Source of the DNA: Planctomycetota bacterium
GTDB taxonomy: Bacteria; Planctomycetota; Phycisphaerae; Phycisphaerales; UBA1924
NCBI GenBank assembly: GCA_018242625.1
Contig: JAFEBO010000010.1
Span: 39,047 to 103,046, forward strand
Length of the DNA: 64,000 nucleotides
Reading direction: 5' to 3'
Shown in pieces: positions 49,885-57,890 of the stretch (the first letter of the stretch is position 1; every line of letters begins with the position of its first letter). The notes below the pieces were generated by a model, which searched no databases, had not been told where the DNA came from, and worked only from the letters and a program-made list of their open reading frames with translations. The position numbers and the translations under genes were made by a program.

Positions 49885-50589
49885 ATGAAGCTCATCGTCG
49901 GACTCGGCAATCCCGGATCGGAATACGCCAGAACGCGGCACAACGCCGGGTTCATGGCGGTCGACCGGCTTGCCGAGTCTCACGCGAGGGGCGTTACGGC
50001 CAAATCCCGTTTTTCGTCTCTGACCGTGGAGGCGGACATCGGGAGCGAGCGGTGCGTGTTCATGAAGCCTGTGACTTACATGAACATCTCCGGTCGGGCC
50101 GTCGGAGAGGCGGTTCGGTTCTTCAAGCTCCAACCCGAGAAGGACCTGCTTGTGCTCGTGGATGACTTCTACCTCCCGGTCGGCGCAGTGCGCATCCGGG
50201 AGGCGGGCGGCACCGGCGGGCACAACGGGCTCTCCAGCATCGATCAGGCGCTGGGGAACGGCCTCTATCCGCGGGTGCGCATCGGAGTCGGCGAGCGTCC
50301 TTCCGGCGGCAAGCCGCCCCAGTGGGACCAGGCCGACTACGTGCTCAGCCAGTTCGGAGAAGAGGAGTGGTCGGAGTTGCAGCCGGCGCTCGAGAAGGCC
50401 GCGAAGGCGGCAGAGGTCTACGTGCGTCGGGGCCTTCCCGCCGCAATGAACGAGTTCAACGGAAACGCCGAGGCGCACAAGGCGCGTCAGAGTTCCCGTT
50501 CCAATACCCCAAACACCGGCGCTCCGCAGGCCGGCACGGCACAGAGTTCAACACCAGTTCAGCAGAAACCAGTTCAGAAACCGGAGTGA
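49885..50589 (+). CDS. pth: Peptidyl-tRNA hydrolase
   Basis: 234 residues. It releases peptides from prematurely freed peptidyl-tRNA. L-I-V-G-L-G-N-P-G-S-E-Y at the start, R-H-N-A-G-F near 20 (catalytic His), the N-I-S-G-R-A segment, and G-G-x-x-G-H-N-G-L-S-S-I are all present. The final ~45 residues are a disordered Gln/Pro/Ala/Ser-rich tail. I chose the ATG at 49885, just after rplY; the longer upstream frame is out of the gene. rpsF follows five bases later. Confidence 0.95.
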   Translation: MKLIVGLGNPGSEYARTRHNAGFMAVDRLAESHARGVTAKSRFSSLTVEADIGSERCVFMKPVTYMNISGRAVGEAVRFFKLQPEKDLLVLVDDFYLPVGAVRIREAGGTGGHNGLSSIDQALGNGLYPRVRIGVGERPSGGKPPQWDQADYVLSQFGEEEWSELQPALEKAAKAAEVYVRRGLPAAMNEFNGNAEAHKARQSSRSNTPNTGAPQAGTAQSSTPVQQKPVQKPE

Positions 50590-50594
50590 TAGTT

Positions 50595-51029
50595 ATGCCA
50601 GGTAAGCGAATTTATCAGTACGAAGCCATGTTCCTGTTCGGCCAGTCGACCGCGTCGGACCTCGCGGGCTGCGTGGCCCATCTCAACGAGATCCTGCAGC
50701 GCGCGCACGCCGAGGTTGTTGCGATGCGCAAGTGGGACGATCGCCGTCTGGCCTACGAGATCGGCGGCCAGAAGCGCGGCACCTACATCCTCACCTACTT
50801 CAAGGCTCCCAACGAGTCGATGATCGGCTTCGATCGCGACTGCAACCTCTCGGAGAAGATCCTTCGACACCTGCTCATCCGCGCCGACCACATGACGGTC
50901 GAGCAGATGCAGGCCGCCGACGGTCGCCGCGAACTGGAACTCGAAGCCAAGCTGCGGGCCGAGAAGCCCCTGACCGAAACGCCGGCCCAGGAGCCGGTCG
51001 CCGCGGCAGCCGAGACGGAAGAAGCCTGA
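50595..51029 (+). CDS. rpsF: 30S ribosomal protein S6 (bS6)
   Basis: 144 residues. It binds 16S rRNA with S18. Y-E-A-M-F-L-F at the start, W-x-D-R-R-L-A-Y-E-I and a final basic helix are family features. The last ~25 residues are Glu/Ala-rich. The usual partner S18 (rpsR) is not in this cluster. Confidence 0.95.
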   Translation: MPGKRIYQYEAMFLFGQSTASDLAGCVAHLNEILQRAHAEVVAMRKWDDRRLAYEIGGQKRGTYILTYFKAPNESMIGFDRDCNLSEKILRHLLIRADHMTVEQMQAADGRRELELEAKLRAEKPLTETPAQEPVAAAAETEEA

Positions 51030-51215
51030 ACCGGATTCCGGTGAGGCCGCAGACAAGCCGACCCCGGTTGAACTGTCTCCCCATAGGGGCGGTGAAAACC
51101 CGAATTTGCTTGCCTTGCGTTCGAGCTGGGTTCCTAATACACTCCGAACACGCGTCGGCCCGGGTTGCACGCCCGGGCCACGTCTTTGACCTGATATTCC
51201 CGGAAGGAGACTGGT

Positions 51216-51692
51216 ATGGCGAGCTCGTTGAATCGGGTGATGTTGATGGGGAATCTCACGCGGGATATCGAACTGCGTGCGGTGGGTGGCAGCGGGCAGC
51301 AGGTGGCCAGGATCGGCCTGGCGCTCAACAGGAACTTCACGACCGCGAGCGGCGAAAAGCGCGAGGAAGTCACGTTTGTCGACTGTGAAGCTTGGGGCAA
51401 AACCGCCGAGATCATGGCCAAGTACCTCACCAAGGGGCGCCCGGTACTGATCGAGGGGCGCCTCAAACTCGATACTTGGGACGACAAGGATTCGGGTAAG
51501 AAACAGTCCAAGCTCAAGGTCGTGGTCGACTCGTTCCACTTTGTCGACAGCAAGGGCGGCGGTGGTGGGGGTGCGGGTGGTGGGGGCGCTTCCTACGGCG
51601 ATGATGAGGGGCAGCCTCAGGTGAATACCCGAGCGCCCGCGCGGCCGGCCCAGAGTGCGGCACCGATGGCCGAGGATGACATTCCGTTCTAG
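51216..51692 (+). CDS. ssb: Single-stranded DNA-binding protein
   Basis: 158 residues. The OB fold covers residues 1-110 (S-S-L-N-R-V-M-L-M-G-N-L-T-R-D at the start). A Gly-rich linker follows, and the tail ends in D-D-I-P-F, the canonical protein-binding tip. AAGGAG lies six bases upstream of the ATG. It sits between rpsF and rplI, as in many bacteria. Confidence 0.97.
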   Translation: MASSLNRVMLMGNLTRDIELRAVGGSGQQVARIGLALNRNFTTASGEKREEVTFVDCEAWGKTAEIMAKYLTKGRPVLIEGRLKLDTWDDKDSGKKQSKLKVVVDSFHFVDSKGGGGGGAGGGGASYGDDEGQPQVNTRAPARPAQSAAPMAEDDIPF

Positions 51693-51816
51693 TATTCCGA
51701 CCCTGCTCGCCGGGATTGGCGGGCGACAAGTACAGATCCGCGTTGGGGCGGCCTGGGCGTGTGGCCCGACCGCTCCTAACTGATCCCGGGAAACGCCCGG
51801 GCGAAAGGACAGCGAA
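51693..51816 (+). other. Structured ssb-rplI spacer
   Basis: 124 bases. It holds a nested hairpin (7-bp GGGGCGG/CCGCTCC at 51745-51776 enclosing GGGC/GCCC) and a second, CCCGGG-AAACG-CCCGGG (51785-51801), just upstream of the rplI start. In most bacteria rpsR lies here. Confidence 0.5.
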
Positions 51817-52524
51817 ATGAACAAGAACGTCAAATTGCTTCTCACCGATAACGTCGAGGCCCTGGGCATCGTCGGCGATGTGGTCAACGTGCGCGTTGGC
51901 TACGCCCGCAACTATCTCCTACCGCGCAACTTGGCCACCCAGCCCAGCGAAGAGAAGATCAAGGCCCTCGCCGCCAAGCGCGCCGAGGCCGAGAAGATGA
52001 TCGCCGAGCAGCGCAAGCAGCGCGAGCAGCTGAGCGAGAAGCTGCAGGGGATCGAGGTGCACCTGACCCGTTCCTGCAACGATCAGGGCATCCTGTACGG
52101 CGCGATCACGCAGCAGGACATTTCGGGCGAACTCAACAAGATGGGCCATGCCGTCAAGCCGCGCGACGTGCGGCTTACGCAGGCGATCAAGCGCATCGAC
52201 AGCTACGACGTCCACGTCAAGCTCGACAGCGATCTGGATGCGATGATCAAGCTGTGGGTCGTTTCGGACCGCCCTCTCGACCTCAAGAAGGACCAGCCGA
52301 GCGAGGCGGCGGCATCCGAGCACGCTGCACCCGAAGCCGGCGCCGAGGCCAAGGCCGACGGCAAGGAAAAGGGCAAGAAGGGCCGCAAGGACGAGGCGGC
52401 GGAAGCCAAGCCCGCCGAGTCGGCCAAGGGCACCTTCGGCAGCGACAAGCCCAAGGCCGAAGAGCCCAAGGGCAAAGCAAAGGACGGCGCCAAGGAATCG
52501 AAGAAGGCCGCCAAGGCGAAGTGA
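51817..52524 (+). CDS. rplI: 50S ribosomal protein L9 (bL9) with extended C-terminus
   Basis: 235 residues. bL9 normally has ~150. The N-terminal domain with L-G-x-x-G-D-V-V-N-V-x-x-G-Y-A-R-N-Y-L and the long connecting helix are intact, and the C-terminal RNA-binding domain follows to about 155. The remaining ~80 residues are a Lys/Ala/Glu-rich, low-complexity tail ending in K-K-A-A-K-A-K. It ends the plus-strand cluster. Confidence 0.95.
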   Translation: MNKNVKLLLTDNVEALGIVGDVVNVRVGYARNYLLPRNLATQPSEEKIKALAAKRAEAEKMIAEQRKQREQLSEKLQGIEVHLTRSCNDQGILYGAITQQDISGELNKMGHAVKPRDVRLTQAIKRIDSYDVHVKLDSDLDAMIKLWVVSDRPLDLKKDQPSEAAASEHAAPEAGAEAKADGKEKGKKGRKDEAAEAKPAESAKGTFGSDKPKAEEPKGKAKDGAKESKKAAKAK

Positions 52525-52576
52525 GCCCCCGAGCCGGGCCAACCGATCTCCCGCGAGGAGATCCGGTCAGAGCATG

Positions 52577-52608
52577 AAAAAAGCCCCGCGATCTTCGCGG
52601 GGCTTTTC
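52577..52608. terminator. Bidirectional terminator between rplI and the CvpA-like gene
   Basis: A perfect 9-bp stem (52583-52591 with 52595-52603), loop TCT. A-run before and T-run after serve both strands. It sits between two convergent genes. Confidence 0.92.
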
Positions 52609-52629
52609 ATTTGCGGACGGTTCGATCGC

Positions 52630-54462
52630 TTAGCGCTGCTGGGTGGTCGCATCGATAGGCGGGACGTACTTGGCAACAAGAGTGTTGCCGATGCCCCAGC
52701 CCGCGATATGCGTGCCGACGCTGGGAGCGAAGATGAGTTTGAGCTTTCTCCCCGGCTGGCTGACGGAAACCGCGGGCACTTCCTTGCCGACGTCCTGAAT
52801 AGGTTCGCCGATGCTGAAGCGGATCTCAGCCTTCTGGGGGTCCTGATAGAAGTATCCGACGGCGTCGTAGCGGATCCCGTTGGTGTCCACGATGAAAGGC
52901 GTGGCGGGAACCGAAGCATTATTCATAGCGGTGCGGGCGGCAGAGCCGGTCATTCCGGCCTCACCCTGCTCGACGCTCACATCCACCTGGAAGATCCCGA
53001 CCGAATCCGGAACCGCGTAGCGATCCACGCGGAGGTTCTGGTCCACCCCGCGGTTTTGCAGGTCCTTCGCCGAGAGCGTGGCGCGCCCCGAGACTATGCG
53101 GCCGTTGGTCACGGTTATGGAAGAGCCCAGCGTGCCGTCCTGGAGGACCGGGCCGATCATGTTGGAATAGCTGGCCGCGCCGGGAGTGTTTTCCGTGATC
53201 GTGACCTGGATCGCCTTGCTGTCGTCGATCGTGCCGCCGCCCTTGCCGGAGGTGAGCTGTCCGGCGAGGATGAGCGCGTCGCGCTTTGCACGCGAGTCGA
53301 ATTCAACAGGCTTGAGAGCCTCGCTGGCCGGATCAAGCCGGATACGTGCGCCCTTGGTCACGATGGCGATCGGCTCAAAGTCGGCGGGGATGAGAAACTC
53401 GAACGCCCAGTTGGACTCCGAATCGCCGCCGAGCGAGGCGAGGTACGTGTCCTTGGCGTCGTACCGGAATCGTGCGATGCCGACCTTCCCGGCCTCGGCC
53501 TTGATGACCACCGCGTTGGGGAAGAAGAACTGACGCTCGCCCGCGGCGTTCTCCGCGATGACATAAATCTGGCCGTTGCCGTTGACGACCTGGCCGCTCG
53601 TGCGTTCCTTGGCGCCAGGCTTAAAGCGGAGTATGAACCCGTAGAGCTTCGCGTTCGCGGCGGGCGAAGAGCCATCGAAGTACTTGACGCCCTGAGGCGT
53701 GGGGTCCGAAGCGTCCGCCTTGAGGTCGTTGGGATCGCCCGGCGTGGCGGGGGCCGTGCCCGGCTTGGCGGGCGCGGGAGCCTTCAGCTTCGCGGGGTCA
53801 AGCACGTACCGGCCCAGCAGGCTGAAGTCCTTGGAGTCGACGGCGGTGCGGCCGGTGCCTTCGGCGTACGAGTGGCGGGCGCTCGCCAGGAAGACGGCGG
53901 GATCGGGGTTCCACTGGGCCAGCGGATCGGATGAAGAAAACGATCCCGTGCTGAGACGCGAATAAAGAGCGGCGGTGATGCGGTCGGTCGGAACGAAGAG
54001 ATTGCTGCCGCGCTGAATGTTTCCCGAGTTGTCGCTCTCCAAAGCGGTGTAACCCCAGGCATCGGTGCCGATGCGCATGCCCGAGAGGGTGAGCACACAA
54101 ATTCCAGAGACAATCACTCCCGAGATCACTCCGAAAATGGATCCGACGATCCAGTCGCCCGCCGGCGAGAACTTGAGGTTCTTGCGGATGAGACCGTCCG
54201 TGGCAGCGCGGAGCATTCCCAGGCCCAGAGCAAACGGGAGGGCCAGGCCGGCCCCCCAGGCGATATCCGCGAGAAGAGAACTGAACCCGGTCTTGCCGGC
54301 GTTCTCGATCAGCAGGTTGGCCGTGGGTTCCCAGAGGGCGAATGCAATCGCTCCGGCGAGCACGACGCAGATGCAGTTGAGGAGGGAGGAAAATCCGCCC
54401 TTGGCCCCCCACGCGTACGCAACGCCACCGAGAATCGCGATGGCGAGGATGTTCATGATCAT
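52630..54462 (-). CDS. CvpA-like membrane protein with a large extracytoplasmic domain
   Basis: 610 residues. The first ~160 residues contain four membrane helices and the CvpA-type segment W-G-A-G-L-A-L-P-F-A-L-G. E. coli CvpA has ~160 residues and acts in colicin V export and envelope biology. Here a ~440-residue domain follows, with a Pro/Ala-rich linker (about 265-285) and a beta-rich end. I do not recognise that part. I chose the ATG at 54462 (GGAG ten bases upstream); 54456 is also possible. The next gene upstream on the strand is the GspE-like protein, 23 bases away. Confidence 0.75.
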   Translation of the reverse strand: MIMNILAIAILGGVAYAWGAKGGFSSLLNCICVVLAGAIAFALWEPTANLLIENAGKTGFSSLLADIAWGAGLALPFALGLGMLRAATDGLIRKNLKFSPAGDWIVGSIFGVISGVIVSGICVLTLSGMRIGTDAWGYTALESDNSGNIQRGSNLFVPTDRITAALYSRLSTGSFSSSDPLAQWNPDPAVFLASARHSYAEGTGRTAVDSKDFSLLGRYVLDPAKLKAPAPAKPGTAPATPGDPNDLKADASDPTPQGVKYFDGSSPAANAKLYGFILRFKPGAKERTSGQVVNGNGQIYVIAENAAGERQFFFPNAVVIKAEAGKVGIARFRYDAKDTYLASLGGDSESNWAFEFLIPADFEPIAIVTKGARIRLDPASEALKPVEFDSRAKRDALILAGQLTSGKGGGTIDDSKAIQVTITENTPGAASYSNMIGPVLQDGTLGSSITVTNGRIVSGRATLSAKDLQNRGVDQNLRVDRYAVPDSVGIFQVDVSVEQGEAGMTGSAARTAMNNASVPATPFIVDTNGIRYDAVGYFYQDPQKAEIRFSIGEPIQDVGKEVPAVSVSQPGRKLKLIFAPSVGTHIAGWGIGNTLVAKYVPPIDATTQQR

Positions 54463-54485
54463 CGTTCGGACTCCGTGAATTTCAT

Positions 54486-56243
54486 TCAGGCTTTGGGCTT
54501 GGCCGGCTGCTTGGGTGCCGCGGCGGCGGGAGCCGCGCCGGGCTGTGCTGCGGGCTTGGGCGTGGCAGCGGGATCGGCGGTGACGCGGAGGACCTCTTCC
54601 ACACTGGTGAATCCTTCGATGGCCTTGCGCAGGGCCGCCTGCTGAATGCTGGGCAGGGCGCTCTTGCGGAGCTCGGCCTTGAGCCCCGCCCAATTCTGAG
54701 CGCGGATCATCTCTCGCGCGCCATCGTCCACGTTAAAGACTTCGAAAATGCCCTCGCGCTGGAGGTAGCCCGTCCCCTGGCAGACGGGGCACTGCTCCGG
54801 CTTGTTCTTGACGAGAACCTCGCCGCCCTTTCGAAAGAGCTGTTTCACCTTGTCCGGAGGCAGTCCGAGCTTCTTGAGAATATCGGGAGTGGGCTGATAG
54901 GCCTGCTTGCAGTTGATGCAGAGCTTGCGTATGAGCTTCTGAGCGAGCACGCCGTGAACGGATTTGGCCGCGGCGTCGGGGTCGCCCAGCAGCTTGACCC
55001 ACGCCTGGACCGCGCCCACCGCCGAGTCTGCGGGGATAGAAGCATAAACGCGGCACTTCTCCGGATCGGCCTTGACGATTTCCTTGGCGGTCTGCGGATC
55101 GGGGACCTGCGCAATGCCGACGACGTCCGGATCGCGGCGCAGGATGCTGCGCACCAGGGTTCCAAAGTCCGGTCCTTCGGCCTGCGGGTCCCACTTGTTC
55201 TGACGGATGCCCTCGAGCGCGTCCTCGAGCTCGATCTCGACGGTCTGCACGTTGTTGGTGTACGCGTCATGCATCTTCATGACGGTGTAGAGCGTGGTCG
55301 TGCGCCCGCTTTCCGGCGGCGCCGCGAGCAGCACAACGCCGCCGCGCGAGGAGGACCAGCCACGGATGAGCTCGGTCTGTTCGGCGGTCCAGCCGATCTG
55401 TTCGGCGGTCTTGCGCACCTGCTGCTCGGGGTCGAAAACGACGGAGAGCTTCTGCCCGGACTGGCCGCCCTGAGTATCGATGTGGAGCTTGTTCTTGGCG
55501 GATCCGCGTTCGACGGTCAGATCGCCGGACTGCTTCTTTCGGCGGTCTGCGACGTCGAGCTTGGCCGCGGCCTTCCAGAAATCGATGAGCTTGACGCCGG
55601 AAGCGGCAGGGAAGGTCTCGCCGGCCGTCTTGACGCCGTCCACGTAATAGACGACCTGGTAGTTTTCCTTGTTGCTCGGCGCGAGATCGAACTTTGTAGC
55701 GCGGATGTCCACAGCCCGGGTAATCATGCCTTCCGCGGCGAGACGGACTTCGAAATCCGGAGAGTCGGCCGCCGGAACATCGACTGCGGACTTATCCACG
55801 CGCCGGAAGACCAGCACCGATGTCCCGCCCTTGCCCTTGACCTTCTTGGGGTTCTTGCTTTCAACCAGACTCGCGAGCTTGGAGAGCTCGAAGGAAACCT
55901 TGCCGTTTTCAGGGACGCGTTCGTCCTTGTTGGCAACGGTGACATAAGCAAGGACACTGGAAGCCAGCAGCCCGGAGAAGACGAGGAAGCTGACAATCCA
56001 GGTGAACTCCCCGCCCGAGCCGATGGGGGGCATGAAGAGCACGGCCAGGAGCGCGATGAACGCCGCGATGCAGTGGATGTAGTTCCAGCGTTCGCGTTCC
56101 AGGTAGTACTTCGCCGCGTGCTTATCGCAGACGGTGGAAACAGCCCATGCCCAAGCGAGCAGCGGGAAGAGGAAGAGAACCGGCTTCCACCAGCTCACGA
56201 GGTTGAGCGATTCGGCGAGCGATAGGGGCAAATCGAAACCCAT
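54486..56243 (-). CDS. Membrane-anchored GspE/PilB-like protein with defective Walker motifs
   Basis: 585 residues. Three membrane helices (about 19-38, 56-73, 81-104) precede the ATPase-like domain. The fold follows type II/IV secretion ATPases: P-P-E-S-G-R-T-T-T-L-Y at the Walker A position has Arg314 instead of Lys, and D-P-D-V-V-G-I-A-Q-V-P-D at the Walker B position has Gln instead of Glu and loses the Arg. The zinc pairs C-I-N-C and C-P-V-C are intact. Ends in an Ala/Pro-rich tail. Active GspE is soluble, so this is probably a non-hydrolysing regulator or scaffold. A frame extends to 56330; the ATG at 56243 begins the helical region. Confidence 0.82.
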   Translation of the reverse strand: MGFDLPLSLAESLNLVSWWKPVLFLFPLLAWAWAVSTVCDKHAAKYYLERERWNYIHCIAAFIALLAVLFMPPIGSGGEFTWIVSFLVFSGLLASSVLAYVTVANKDERVPENGKVSFELSKLASLVESKNPKKVKGKGGTSVLVFRRVDKSAVDVPAADSPDFEVRLAAEGMITRAVDIRATKFDLAPSNKENYQVVYYVDGVKTAGETFPAASGVKLIDFWKAAAKLDVADRRKKQSGDLTVERGSAKNKLHIDTQGGQSGQKLSVVFDPEQQVRKTAEQIGWTAEQTELIRGWSSSRGGVVLLAAPPESGRTTTLYTVMKMHDAYTNNVQTVEIELEDALEGIRQNKWDPQAEGPDFGTLVRSILRRDPDVVGIAQVPDPQTAKEIVKADPEKCRVYASIPADSAVGAVQAWVKLLGDPDAAAKSVHGVLAQKLIRKLCINCKQAYQPTPDILKKLGLPPDKVKQLFRKGGEVLVKNKPEQCPVCQGTGYLQREGIFEVFNVDDGAREMIRAQNWAGLKAELRKSALPSIQQAALRKAIEGFTSVEEVLRVTADPAATPKPAAQPGAAPAAAAPKQPAKPKA

Positions 56244-56376
56244 GCGGGCCTCCGTCCGGCGGGGGCCGCCGGCAAGCCATGAGTCCCGGGCGTGATCCAG
56301 CGTCGCCCCGGGGGAGGGGAAGGATAACACGCGGAGGCGGGCCCCGCCGGTGAAACCGACGGGGAAGCGGCCCGGA

Positions 56377-57534
56377 TTACTTGAGTTTCTTGAGCATCAT
56401 GTTGAGCTCGTCCACGTTGGGGCTGGTTTCCTGCGCGACCCGGAGGTGGATGTATTCCTGCTCGACCAGACGCACCAGGGAGCGGTTGAAATCAACCATG
56501 CCCTGCTGCTCGGCTTCCACGCTCTTGAGGTATTCGCGCAGTTCGCCCTCCCGGCCTTCGAGAATGAACTTGCGGACCACGCCGTTGTTCACCAGGATCT
56601 CCAGAGCCGGGATGCGGGCGATGTCCGGGTGCAGCGTCGGCAACAGCTTCTGGTAAACGAAGGCACGCATCTGATAGGCGAGGATGCGTCGGACCGAATC
56701 GACTTCTTCCTGTTCAAAGAGCCCGTAGATTCGGCTGAAAGTCTGCGTCGTGCTCGAGGCGTGGATGGTGCCGAAGACCAGGTGGCCGGTCTCGGCGGCG
56801 TGGAGGGCCGCTTCAAACGTTTCCTGATCGCGCATTTCGCCGACGAGGACGATGTCCGGGTTCTCACGCACAAGCGCGCGGAGAGCGATCTTGAAATCGA
56901 GGCAGTCCAGCCCGATCTCACGCTGGTTGATCGTCGCCTTCTTGTCTTCGAAGATGTACTCGATCGGATCCTCGATCGTCACGATGTGAACGCTCTTGCG
57001 CTCGTTCACATAGTCAAGCATCGAAGCGATGGTGGTCGACTTGCCCGAGCCCGTGACGCCGCAAAGCAGCACGATGCCCTGCGGCTGCATGGCCACCTCC
57101 GCCATGATCGGCGGGAGATAGAGGTCCTCGAACCTGCGTATGCGGCTGGTGATGAGGCGGGCCGCGACCGAGAGCTTGCCGCGTGCCTGGAAGAGATTGA
57201 CGCGGAAGCGGTTCTTCGCGTCATAGTCGTACGCGAAATCGACAGAGCCGAACTTGTGCAGATCGGCGATCTGTTCGTCGTCGAGAATGTGCTTGGCGAT
57301 TTCCCAGAATTCTTCGCGCGAGACCGGCTCGCAGTCGAGCGGCTTCAGGGCGCCCCGGAGGCGGAGCTTGGGAACCTGATCGGACTTCATGATGAGGTCC
57401 GAGGCCTCGAGCTTGATGGCGGCCTGCAGGAACTTGCCGAATCGTGTGTGGTGCGGATCGTGCTTCTTGTCGGGCATGGAAGCGACATGGCCCGTCTGCG
57501 ATGTGTCCGTCACTGTGTCCGTCGAGAGCGTCAT
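56377..57534 (-). CDS. pilT: Twitching motility / type IV pilus retraction ATPase PilT
   Basis: 385 residues. Walker A G-V-T-G-S-G-K-S-T-T, the Asp box and the Walker B I-V-L-V-G-E-M-R-D are intact, as is the His box G-H-L-V-F-G-T-I-H-A-S-S. It powers pilus retraction as a cytosolic hexamer. The N-terminal ~30 residues are an extra, Thr/Asp-rich segment. The start ATG at 57534 is chosen because the longer frame upstream is Arg/Ser-rich. It lies 133 bases upstream of the GspE-like gene. A pseudopilin gene is at 63055. Confidence 0.94.
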   Translation of the reverse strand: MTLSTDTVTDTSQTGHVASMPDKKHDPHHTRFGKFLQAAIKLEASDLIMKSDQVPKLRLRGALKPLDCEPVSREEFWEIAKHILDDEQIADLHKFGSVDFAYDYDAKNRFRVNLFQARGKLSVAARLITSRIRRFEDLYLPPIMAEVAMQPQGIVLLCGVTGSGKSTTIASMLDYVNERKSVHIVTIEDPIEYIFEDKKATINQREIGLDCLDFKIALRALVRENPDIVLVGEMRDQETFEAALHAAETGHLVFGTIHASSTTQTFSRIYGLFEQEEVDSVRRILAYQMRAFVYQKLLPTLHPDIARIPALEILVNNGVVRKFILEGREGELREYLKSVEAEQQGMVDFNRSLVRLVEQEYIHLRVAQETSPNVDELNMMLKKLK

Positions 57535-57890
57535 GGATTTCCCCGTCGAGTTTGCGCCGGCCTGGTGAGCGTGATCGCGTGTTTGTGCCGCGTGCTCGTC
57601 TCGCCCGGGAGCTGAAGCTCCGCGTGCCGGGGCATGTGAAGTTGCTGAACCGCTCAAAGAATACCTCCATCGCCGCCTTCTGAGAAGAAGTGCGGGGAAA
57701 AACAAACGACAGATTGAGGACTTGAAACTCCTCCCCCCGCTGGCCCGCGACGTCGATTCGCCGGAACGGATCGCCCTGTTTCAAAAAGCATGTTTGTATC
57801 AGCAAAACATGGCGGAAAATGTCCGCTGGCCGGGCGCAAGAAACAGCCCCGGTTTCCCGGGGCCGTTGTGAATCGGGGCTGGATTTCGGA
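57535..57890 (-). other. Upstream region of pilT
   Basis: 356 bases between the sigma gene stop and pilT. It holds the sigma terminator and a small inverted repeat (GGAGCT-GA-AGCTCC, 57608-57621). I see no gene. A promoter for pilT is expected here, but none stands out. Confidence 0.4.
57835..57863 (-). terminator. Rho-independent terminator of the sigma factor gene
   Basis: A 7-bp stem (57846-57852 with 57857-57863), loop TTTC; on the minus strand followed by TGTTTCTTG, 28 bases past the stop. Confidence 0.65.
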
